Below, in pieces: positions 6,385 to 12,102 of a stretch of 12,102 bases of DNA; the stretch's first letter is position 1; every line of letters begins with the position of its first letter. The translations under genes and the position numbers were made by a program. The notes beneath the pieces were generated by a model. It was not told where the DNA came from. It saw nothing but the letters and a program-made list of their open reading frames with translations, and searched no databases. Source of the stretch: Bacillota bacterium (GTDB taxonomy: Bacteria; Bacillota; Dehalobacteriia; UBA4068); assembly GCA_017439615.1 (NCBI GenBank), contig JAFSIU010000190.1:1-12102 (forward strand). Direction: 5' to 3'.

Positions 6385-6954
6385 CTATCTTCTGAAACCG
6401 ATCCTGTCATGGCGGATATTATATGTTTCGAGCTTTTCGGCGAGGATGGCAATAACTTCTTCGGCATTTTCCACGCCATAGATTCTGTCATCGGCAATAT
6501 CATCATATCTGGGCTTGTCATCAAGCTTCATATCGGCGATCTTTGCACTCCAGCCCTCAACATTTTTATATGCCAGCACCAGTCTGCGCATTGACCAGGC
6601 AAGTGCGGCCTCCGAGAGAGTTCCTGCACCGCCTCCCAGAGCAATGCAGGCGTCGGCATTGGCAACAATGCAGTTTCTGAGCATATCAAGACCTGTTGCG
6701 ATGGAAATATCGGCATATTCATTGGCATCATCAGGGTCAAAGGAAGGGATGATGGCAACGGTGTCTCCCTCGCGATATTTTTCAGAGCTTTTTGCACCGC
6801 GGAAAAATGCTTCCATCACACCGCCCAGGCCGCCTGATTGCACGCGGTAACCATTATCGACCAAGGCCTTGCCAAGCTCAAAGGCAAGCTGCTCCTTTTG
6901 TCCGCCTTTTTCAATTTTGCTGTCGCCAAGCACAGCGATGATTTTTCTTCTCAT
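6385..6954 (-). CDS. SLOG/LOG-like Rossmann-fold protein (TIGR00725-type)
   Basis: A 189-residue cytoplasmic protein of the SLOG superfamily, which includes LOG phosphoribohydrolases and nucleotide-binding sensors. Visible motifs are VLGDSK at the first strand (8-13), SGGLGGVMEAFFRGA (40-54), MLRN (91-94) and ALGGGAGTLSE (105-115). The last corresponds to the PGGxGTxxE signature of LOG proteins, with Gly in place of Pro; R93 and E115 are at positions used for nucleotide binding or catalysis in relatives. The substrate is unknown; a nucleotide or nucleotide derivative is the family expectation. The start at 6954 is preceded by GGAG (6966-6963) 8 nt upstream. It follows the secreted protein gene after 77 nt with no terminator between them, so the two are probably co-transcribed. 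It ends just before the repressor's promoter. Confidence 0.8.
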   Translation of the reverse strand: MRRKIIAVLGDSKIEKGGQKEQLAFELGKALVDNGYRVQSGGLGGVMEAFFRGAKSSEKYREGDTVAIIPSFDPDDANEYADISIATGLDMLRNCIVANADACIALGGGAGTLSEAALAWSMRRLVLAYKNVEGWSAKIADMKLDDKPRYDDIADDRIYGVENAEEVIAILAEKLETYNIRHDRIGFRR

Positions 6955-7031
6955 TGTCTTTTCTCCGTTTTGAAATTATGTTTATTTCAGTGCCCTTGTG
7001 TCAATCTCGCCGCAAAAGGATCATCTGCTTC

Positions 7032-7982
7032 TCAGACTACATTGTTCAAAAGCTCTTCTGTCATATCCTGATGTCTGGGGATTTTATTGTAATTTTGGAA
7101 GGCATTTTCATCCAGCTTATACCATTTGTCAGCATCACGGTCATAGATGAGATAGGGCCCATGGTCTGTGCCCATCAGATTTTCATCCTTCGGCATAATG
7201 TCTTCGGAATAACCGCTTACTCGCCGATAGAGTATGAAATTACGCACGCCGGGCTCTTCCTGTCCTTTCTCATAATCCACCACAGGCTCACCGTTATAAA
7301 ATGATACCTGTGCGCTCAGATAATAGTAATATTTATAATCCAGAAAGCCATAGCGGCCATAAGCAGCAGGCTCTGCTGTTTCTTCGCCGATTCCTGCTGT
7401 CAGTCGATTATATATTTCTCCGACCACATTATTGCCGTATGAAGCATTGATCCAGCCGCCCATAGTCATATATGTATGAATGGTCATACTGTTCAATGCC
7501 TGACCATCGACGATTACCGCAGGAGAGGTGATTTTCACGGTATTCCAGCTGCCGGGAATATATTGCACATCAGCATCGAAAAATTCCGCTACCATACGCA
7601 CAGGCACCAGAGTGCGGTTATTTTTGATTTGTGCAGGCACATCCATCTGAAGCACATCGCTTACCTTGCCGTCGATATAAACCGTGGCTTCAGGAAAATC
7701 AAGTGGCAGCTCCAGGGTTTTGTGCCCATCATAGCTGCGGATGATGACCAGTCTGTCTTCATAATCCACTCTCATTCCCAAGGCCTCCGCAACGATGCGT
7801 ATGGGAACCAAGGTCCTGTCGTTTTGAATCACAGGCTCCACATCGGAGCTCACAATGCGGCCGTCCACCTCAATAATAAAGCTGCCGAGTGCGGGGATGC
7901 CTTTCCCCGTGTCCGCAGCAACAGCAACCGAACTAAAGGAAAGCAGCAATACCAAAACAATGACTGAGAGTAGTTTTTTCAT
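7032..7982 (-). CDS. Secreted protein with two copper-amine-oxidase-N-type repeats and an unknown C-terminal half
   Basis: A 316-residue exported protein. The N terminus is a classic signal peptide (MKKLLSVIVLVLLLSF, then SSVAVAA; cleavage probably near residue 23). Two tandem copper-amine-oxidase N-terminal-like repeats follow: residues ~36-83 with NDRTLVPIRIVAEALG (54-69) and ~100-152 with NNRTLVPVRMVAEFFD (121-136). In Firmicutes this module is common on cell-surface proteins and does not imply amine oxidase activity; no oxidase catalytic domain is present. Residues ~155-316 match nothing I recognise; they are rich in aromatic residues, with a run DYKYYYYL (215-222) and a conserved-looking RRVSGYSEDI (253-262). 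No membrane anchor or sorting signal is visible, so the protein is probably released or wall-associated. The start at 7982 has an excellent ribosome binding site (AAGGAGGA, 7998-7991, 8 nt away). Export and repeats are firm; function is unknown. Confidence 0.85.
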   Translation of the reverse strand: MKKLLSVIVLVLLLSFSSVAVAADTGKGIPALGSFIIEVDGRIVSSDVEPVIQNDRTLVPIRIVAEALGMRVDYEDRLVIIRSYDGHKTLELPLDFPEATVYIDGKVSDVLQMDVPAQIKNNRTLVPVRMVAEFFDADVQYIPGSWNTVKITSPAVIVDGQALNSMTIHTYMTMGGWINASYGNNVVGEIYNRLTAGIGEETAEPAAYGRYGFLDYKYYYYLSAQVSFYNGEPVVDYEKGQEEPGVRNFILYRRVSGYSEDIMPKDENLMGTDHGPYLIYDRDADKWYKLDENAFQNYNKIPRHQDMTEELLNNVV

Positions 7983-7990
7983 GATAAAAA

Positions 7991-7998
7991 TCCTCCTT
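7991..7998 (-). promoter_or_regulatory. Consensus ribosome binding site of the secreted-protein gene
   Basis: AAGGAGGA on the minus strand, 8 nt from the ATG at 7982, a near-perfect match to the anti-Shine-Dalgarno sequence. It implies strong translation. Confidence 0.85.
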
Positions 7999-8056
7999 TA
8001 TTATATTTCGGATATCCTGTCTTTTAGACGTCAAAGAAGCTGTTTTTGTTCCTTTT

Positions 8057-8073
8057 ATCTGCAGGTTGCAGAT
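8057..8073. repeat. Perfect 7-bp inverted repeat in the leader of the secreted-protein gene
   Basis: ATCTGCA (8057-8063) and TGCAGAT (8067-8073) flank GGT. On the minus strand it would form a hairpin early in the ~100-nt leader. There is no U tract, so it is not a terminator. It may be a regulator site or an mRNA stabiliser. Confidence 0.45.
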
Positions 8074-8092
8074 GCGGTGTATTATGATAAAT

Positions 8093-8122
8093 ATTATAAT
8101 GTCGGAATATGCGGTTTGACAA
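8093..8122 (-). promoter_or_regulatory. Promoter of the secreted-protein/SLOG operon
   Basis: Minus-strand TTGTCA (8122-8117) lies 18 nt from a perfect TATAAT (8098-8093). Start would be near 8086, leaving a leader of about 104 nt before ATG 7982. Confidence 0.5.
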
Positions 8123-8142
8123 TAAGAAAATTCTGCTTGCAT

Positions 8143-8171
8143 TTGCTTTTCGGCTGATTATATGTTAAATT
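8143..8171 (+). promoter_or_regulatory. Possible promoter of the ABC-F gene
   Basis: TTGCTT (8143-8148), 17 nt, then TAAATT (8166-8171) preceded by TGT (extended -10). The match is moderate. A perfect TTGACA at 8116-8121 has no good -10 at 17 nt and overlaps the minus-strand -35. Confidence 0.3.
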
Positions 8172-8199
8172 TAAATGTAATATATTTCAGAGGTGAAAA

Positions 8200-9744
8200 A
8201 TGAGTATTTTAACTGTTGAAAATGTCAGCCACAGCTATGGCGGCCGCATAATTTTGCAGAATGCCTCCTTTCGTCTTTTGAAGGGCGAGCATGTGGGTCT
8301 GGTGGGTGCCAATGGCGAGGGCAAGACCACTTTTTTGAATATCATCACAGGCAATCTGATGCCCGACAGCGGCAAAATCTCCTGGTGCAATCGTGTTACT
8401 ACGGGCTATCTCGATCAATATACAGCACTTGGGGAGGGCAAAACCATCCGCAGCTATCTGCGTGAGGCCTTTGCCCATCTGGATAAGCTTGATGCCGAGC
8501 TGCAGGAGGTCTATGAAAAAATGAGCACCTGCGGCGAGGATGAGCTGCAAAGACTTATGGACGATATGTCGGAAATCACGGAGATCTTAGAGGGCGGCGG
8601 CTATTATATGATAGACGCGCGTATTCAGGAAACCGCACAGGGTCTGGGACTTTGCGAAATCGGTCTGGACAGGGATGTAACCGAGCTTTCCGGCGGTCAG
8701 CGTGCGAAAGTTCTGCTTGCCAAGGTGCTGCTTGAAAATCCGATGATTTTGATCCTCGACGAGCCGACAAACTTCCTTGACGAAAGTCATATCGCTTGGC
8801 TGAAGAATTTCCTCCGCAATTATGACAATGCCTTCATTATGGTCAGCCATGATATTCCTTTCCTCAATGACACGGTGAATATCATCTATCATGTGGATAA
8901 TGGCGTGCTGACACGCTATGTCGGTAATTATGATAAATTTGAAGAAGCCCATGCCCTGCGCCAAAAGCAGCAGGATCTTGCCTATGAGCGTCAGCAGAAG
9001 GAAATCGAGACCATGGAAACCTTCATCGCCAAGAACAAAGCGCGTGCCGCTACTGCCACTCTTGCCCGATCCAGACAGAAAAAGCTTGATAAAATGGATA
9101 TCATTGAAAAACGTCACGAAAGACCGAAGCCCAGCTTTGGCTTCCGTGAGGCTCGCACTCCCGGCAGAGAGGTCATCGTGGTCAAGGATTTGGTGATCGG
9201 ATATAACAGAGCATTGACCAAGCCGCTCAATTTTATGATAGAGCGCAATAAGAAAATCGCCATCAAGGGCGCAAACGGTATTGGTAAATCCACCCTGCTG
9301 AAAACGCTTTTGGGTATTATTCCTCCGCTTTCGGGCAATGTGGAAACAGACCGTTTTGTTGAGCCCGGCTATTTTGAGCAGGAGGAGGCTCCCTCCGAAA
9401 AAACAGCTTTGGATACAATCTGGGATGAATTCCCCGGTATGGGCATTGCCGAGGTCAGAGGTGCGCTTGCCCGCTGCGGTCTCACCAATGAGCATATCAC
9501 CTCCAAAATGAAGGTGCTTTCCGGCGGTGAGAATGCCAAGGTTCGCCTTTGCCGCCTGATGCAGCGTGATTTCAATCTGCTGGTGCTGGACGAACCTACC
9601 AATCATCTTGACAAGGACGCCAAAGAAGAACTTCAAAGAGCCATCAAGGATTTCAAGGGCACTGTTATCCTGGTCAGCCATGAGCCGGAATTCTATGAAC
9701 CGATTGTGGGTGAGATATGGAATGCCGAGGAATGGGCTATATAG
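8200..9744 (+). CDS. ABC-F family ATPase (YfmM-like)
   Basis: A 514-residue soluble protein with two ABC ATPase domains in one chain and no membrane segments, the ABC-F architecture. These proteins act at the ribosomal E site on stalled or antibiotic-bound ribosomes rather than in transport. Domain 1: Walker A GANGEGKT (36-43), signature LSGGQ (163-167), Walker B LILDEPTNFLD (184-194), switch SH (216-217). Domain 2: Walker A GANGIGKS (357-364), LSGGE (440-444), LVLDEPTNHLD (461-471), SH (493-494). The catalytic Glu residues (188 and 465) are present. The ~80-residue basic, coiled-coil-like linker (~245-325) contains KNKARAATATLARSRQKKLDKM (278-299 region). The overall sequence resembles Bacillus subtilis YfmM, from memory. 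Whether it confers antibiotic resistance cannot be told from sequence. The start at 8200 follows AGAGGTG (8189-8195). Confidence 0.92.
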   Translation: MSILTVENVSHSYGGRIILQNASFRLLKGEHVGLVGANGEGKTTFLNIITGNLMPDSGKISWCNRVTTGYLDQYTALGEGKTIRSYLREAFAHLDKLDAELQEVYEKMSTCGEDELQRLMDDMSEITEILEGGGYYMIDARIQETAQGLGLCEIGLDRDVTELSGGQRAKVLLAKVLLENPMILILDEPTNFLDESHIAWLKNFLRNYDNAFIMVSHDIPFLNDTVNIIYHVDNGVLTRYVGNYDKFEEAHALRQKQQDLAYERQQKEIETMETFIAKNKARAATATLARSRQKKLDKMDIIEKRHERPKPSFGFREARTPGREVIVVKDLVIGYNRALTKPLNFMIERNKKIAIKGANGIGKSTLLKTLLGIIPPLSGNVETDRFVEPGYFEQEEAPSEKTALDTIWDEFPGMGIAEVRGALARCGLTNEHITSKMKVLSGGENAKVRLCRLMQRDFNLLVLDEPTNHLDKDAKEELQRAIKDFKGTVILVSHEPEFYEPIVGEIWNAEEWAI

Positions 9745-9847
9745 CTGCCTGCGGCAGCTGTGAACTTCATTCCTGACGGAATGAGTGAAACATCTTTGAT
9801 ATGAAATATTGCTTCTCAATGTGAAATATGCCTTCGGCATATGAAAG
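9743..9847 (+). repeat. Run of small hairpins with TGAAA spacers, ~20-nt period
   Basis: Successive short inverted repeats alternate with a TGAA(A) spacer: AGCTGCC-TGC-GGCAGCT (9743-9759), CATTCC-TGAC-GGAATG (9768-9783), a degenerate unit, ATTG-CTTCT-CAAT (9808-9820) and ATATGCC-TTC-GGCATAT (9826-9842). The spacers begin at 9761, 9786, 9802, 9822 and 9842; the last three are exactly 20 nt apart. The stems differ in sequence but keep pairing, which indicates selection on structure or an origin from a diverged hairpin repeat. There is no U tract, so it is not a simple terminator. It fills the gap between the ABC-F stop and the flavoprotein start. Confidence 0.6.
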
Positions 9848-9868
9848 AGTGCCGAATGAGGTACGGAT

Positions 9869-10939
9869 ATGATTTATGACATTATCATCATCGGGGCGGG
9901 TCCTGCCGCTGCGACCTTTGCGCGCAGAGTTGCCGCCTCCGGAAAAAGCATATTGATAATCGACGGTCAGAGCGATGTCCGTCCCAAACCTTGCGGCGGA
10001 CTGCTCGCCCCCGATGCGCAGAAGCTTTTCGCGCATTTTGATTTCGTGCTGCCCAAGGATGTGCTGGTCGATCCGCAGATCTTCTCGGTCAAGACCATTG
10101 ACCTTGTCAGCCGCCGTGTCAGATATTATCAAAGGTATTATATGAATATGAACAGGCTTGCCTTTGACCGTTTTCTGCTTTCGCTTATTCCCGAAAATAT
10201 GCAGATATTGCAGGGACGCTGCCTGAAGGCGGAAAAGAGAAACGGGCTTTTTGAGCTGGAAATTCTGGCGGCAGGCGAAAAGCAAAGCCTGCAATGCCGC
10301 AAGCTTATCGGTGCCGATGGTGCGGAATCGATTGTGCGCCGCAGCTTTTTCAAAAGCATGCCCATGCAATATATCGCCATTCAGCAATGGTTCAGGCACA
10401 ATGATGCGAGCAATCCCTTCTATTCCTGCATTTTCGATGCCAAGACCAGTGAAAGCTGCTCCTGGATGATATATAAGGATGAATATGTGATTTATGGTGG
10501 CTGCTTCGCCAAAAAAGGCAGCCGCGCAGCCTTCGATGAGCAGAAATCCCGACTGGAGCAATTCCTGAAGCAGGATTTCGGCGAGGCGGTCAAAACAGAG
10601 GCCTGTCTTGTCAACCGTCCCCGCAAAATGAGCGATTTTATCACAGGCAAAGGCGGAGTCTATCTCATCGGTGAAGCGGCAGGCTTCATCAGCGCCAGCT
10701 CCTTCGAGGGCATCTCGAGTGCTATCAAAAGCGGCAGTCTGCTTGCCGATGCCTTTTTGCAGCATGATGATGAAAAATCAATAGCCAAGGCATATCACCG
10801 CAGCACCTTGCCTCTGCGCTGCAAGCTGATGACCAAAACTGTCAAAAGATGGTTTATGTACACCCCTTGGGTGCGTGATATCCTGCTGCGTACAGGCATC
10901 AGCAGCATTGCATTGAGTCCAGACAATGACATAAAATAA
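9869..10939 (+). CDS. FAD-dependent oxidoreductase, geranylgeranyl reductase / CbrA-like
   Basis: A 356-residue flavoprotein of the group that includes geranylgeranyl reductases, FixC and E. coli CbrA. The N terminus carries the FAD-binding βαβ motif IIIIGAGPAAATFA (5-18), with an acidic end at D32. KPCGGLLAPDAQ (40-51) is the active-site-side loop typical of the geranylgeranyl-reductase group. GADGAES (148-154) and LIGEAAGFISASSFEGI (266-282) are the second and third flavin-contact motifs. The stretch PKPCGGLLAPDA followed by DPQIFSVKTIDL matches my memory of CbrA closely. Family members reduce isoprenoid double bonds or unknown substrates; the substrate here is not evident and no isoprenoid or quinone genes are adjacent. 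The start at 9869 follows GAGGT (9858-9862). The gene is preceded by the hairpin repeat run and followed within 2 nt by a strong terminator. It may share a transcript with the ABC-F gene, but the two functions have no obvious link. Confidence 0.85.
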   Translation: MIYDIIIIGAGPAAATFARRVAASGKSILIIDGQSDVRPKPCGGLLAPDAQKLFAHFDFVLPKDVLVDPQIFSVKTIDLVSRRVRYYQRYYMNMNRLAFDRFLLSLIPENMQILQGRCLKAEKRNGLFELEILAAGEKQSLQCRKLIGADGAESIVRRSFFKSMPMQYIAIQQWFRHNDASNPFYSCIFDAKTSESCSWMIYKDEYVIYGGCFAKKGSRAAFDEQKSRLEQFLKQDFGEAVKTEACLVNRPRKMSDFITGKGGVYLIGEAAGFISASSFEGISSAIKSGSLLADAFLQHDDEKSIAKAYHRSTLPLRCKLMTKTVKRWFMYTPWVRDILLRTGISSIALSPDNDIK

Positions 10940-10940
10940 G

Positions 10941-10974
10941 AAAAAGAGCTGTATCACAAGATACAGCTCTTTTT
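10941..10974. terminator. Bidirectional terminator between the flavoprotein and the P-type ATPase
   Basis: AAAAAGAGCTGTATC (10941-10955) pairs perfectly with GATACAGCTCTTTTT (10960-10974) around ACAA, a 15-bp stem. The A5/T5 ends give a U tract in both directions, and both flanking genes converge on it. Confidence 0.92.
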
Positions 10975-10999
10975 GTATATTATTCAGCAGTCTGAAAGT

Positions 11000-12102
11000 T
11001 CAGCATCTTGCCGCTCTTGCTGCATTGAGAATGGCGAGCATTGCCACACCCACATCGGCAAAGACTGCCGCCCACATTCCCGCAACTCCCAAAGCGGCAA
11101 GCAGGAGTATGAGAATTTTGATGCCAAGGGCAAAGACGATGTTTTGTCTGACGATAGTCATGGTCTTTTTCGATATTTTCAAAGCTTCAAGCAGCTTTTG
11201 CGGCTCATCGTTCATGATGACGATATCAGCAGCTTCAATTGCGGCATCCGAGCCTGCGCCACCCATGGCAATACCAATATCAGCAAGCTTCAGTGCAGGC
11301 GCATCATTGACGCCGTCTCCCACAAAACACAGAGTGTCGTCTTTTTCCATCTGCTTATGCAGCTTTTCTGTGTGGCTGACCTTGTCTGCAGGCAAAAGTC
11401 CTGCCTGATATTCTTCAATGCCCAATTCTTTGGCATAGCGTTCGGCATTTTCGGGCGCATCTCCCGTGAGCATAATCGGTTTGATGTCTGCCTTTTTCAA
11501 TGCAGCTATGGTCGCAGCGCTGTCAGACTTGATTTCATCTGCAATCGAGATAAAACCTGCATATTCCCCATCAATAGCAGCATAGATATGATTTCTTCCA
11601 ATATGCTCGACAGGATATGCAATCTGCTTTTGCCTGAGCAGTTTTTCATTTCCGATGATTATATTTCGGTCGTCTATCAGGGTTTCGATTCCCAGACCGG
11701 GAAGCTCCTGCAGGGCATTGATGCGTGTTTTATCAAGTCCTTCGCCGTAGCTTTCGGTGATGGAGCGGGCGATGGGGTGATTGCTGCGGCTTTCGGCAAG
11801 AGCAGCCAGCTCGGCAAGCTCATTTTCGGAGATATTTCCAAATGTTGTTATGCCTTCAACACGGAACTCGCCTTTGGTGAGCGTGCCTGTTTTGTCAAAT
11901 GCCATGGTTTTGCAATTGGCAAGTGCAGAGAGATAATTGCCGCCCTTGATGAGTATGCCCTTCCTGCTTGCTCCTCCGATACCTGCAAAAAAGCTCAAAG
12001 GTACAGAAATAACAAGTGCGCAGGGGCAGGAAACTACCAGAAATACCAATGCTCTGTAAAGCCAATCGGAAAAGCTTCCAAAGCCAAGCAGGGTGGGAAT
12101 GA
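11000..12102 (-). CDS. Heavy-metal P1B-type ATPase (Zn/Cd/Pb type), C-terminal part, cut by the window edge
   Basis: A membrane pump that exports metal cations using ATP. The 367 codons visible begin inside the protein (IPTLLGFG upstream of WLYRALVFLVVSCPC) and stay open to the last base, so the start and any N-terminal metal-binding domain lie beyond the window. Motifs in order: CPC metal site in the membrane; FDKTGTLT with the phosphorylated Asp encoded at 11896-11894; SNHPIA, the HP motif of P1B ATPases; MLTGD; GDGVNDAP. The two final membrane segments contain N-x7-K-x20-D-x-G (NIVFALGIK to DVG), the signature of the P1B-2 subgroup that moves Zn2+, Cd2+ and Pb2+ (CadA/ZntA). The protein ends AARAARC; the terminal Cys is unremarkable without more context. 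It lies alone on its strand and ends just before the bidirectional terminator. Confidence 0.93.
   Translation of the reverse strand, partial: IPTLLGFGSFSDWLYRALVFLVVSCPCALVISVPLSFFAGIGGASRKGILIKGGNYLSALANCKTMAFDKTGTLTKGEFRVEGITTFGNISENELAELAALAESRSNHPIARSITESYGEGLDKTRINALQELPGLGIETLIDDRNIIIGNEKLLRQKQIAYPVEHIGRNHIYAAIDGEYAGFISIADEIKSDSAATIAALKKADIKPIMLTGDAPENAERYAKELGIEEYQAGLLPADKVSHTEKLHKQMEKDDTLCFVGDGVNDAPALKLADIGIAMGGAGSDAAIEAADIVIMNDEPQKLLEALKISKKTMTIVRQNIVFALGIKILILLLAALGVAGMWAAVFADVGVAMLAILNAARAARC

Noticed and set aside
8000..8005. Perfect minus-strand TATAAT as the -10 of the secreted-protein gene
   Set aside because: It is directly next to the ribosome binding site (7991-7998), so the transcript would start inside or after that site. 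No -35 lies at 16-18 nt.
8587..9840. Long open frame (417 codons) on the minus strand opposite the ABC-F gene
   Set aside because: The plus-strand frame has all ABC-F motifs in order. The antisense translation has no recognisable motif, and long antisense frames are common opposite such codon usage.
9767..10765. Long open frame (332 codons) on the minus strand opposite the flavoprotein
   Set aside because: The plus-strand frame has three flavin-binding motifs; the antisense frame has none and no matching ribosome binding site.

Overview
The window looks like a chromosomal segment of an anaerobic, low-to-mid GC Firmicute (Clostridia or Negativicutes; I cannot be more precise). Reasons: an NuoG-like, cysteine-type formate dehydrogenase with its own cofactor-maturation gene, a BlaI/M56 regulatory pair, a secreted protein with copper-amine-oxidase-N-type repeats, strong AGGAGG-type ribosome binding sites and hairpin/U-tract terminators. 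I see no phage genes, transposases, tRNA, rRNA or CRISPR array.

Layout. (1) 1-435 is mostly non-coding. It holds a possible terminator of an upstream gene, a leftward promoter with a terminator only about 50 nt downstream (possible tiny RNA), a 25-codon candidate small ORF, and the likely promoter of the formate dehydrogenase operon. (2) 436-4345, plus strand, is a two-gene operon: a MobA-FdhD fusion followed after 1 nt by the formate dehydrogenase catalytic subunit, closed by a 13-bp-stem terminator that probably also serves the convergent unit. (3) 4446-7982, all minus strand and read right to left: a secreted protein with copper-amine-oxidase-N-type repeats and an unrecognised C-terminal half; a SLOG/LOG-like Rossmann protein; a BlaI/MecI-family repressor with its own promoter embedded in dyad operators; and an M56 (BlaR1/MecR1-like) membrane metalloprotease whose sensor domain is an M23-like domain lacking most metal ligands. 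(4) 8200-10939, plus strand: an ABC-F ATPase of the YfmM type, a run of small hairpins with a 20-nt spacing, and a CbrA/geranylgeranyl-reductase-like flavoprotein ending at a 15-bp-stem bidirectional terminator. (5) 11000-12102, minus strand: the C-terminal two-fifths or so of a Zn/Cd/Pb-type P1B ATPase that runs off the right edge.

How they may work together. The first operon couples cofactor finishing (GMP attachment and sulfuration of the Mo/W cofactor) to the enzyme that needs it. The most interesting part is 4446-6358: a repressor/protease pair built like BlaI-BlaR1, in which the penicillin-binding sensor is replaced by a probably catalytically dead M23 peptidoglycan-hydrolase fold. This suggests a sensor that binds wall peptides rather than cutting them. 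The upstream secreted protein and SLOG protein lie on the same strand but probably form a separate transcript. The ABC-F protein, the flavoprotein and the metal ATPase look like ordinary housekeeping or accessory genes.
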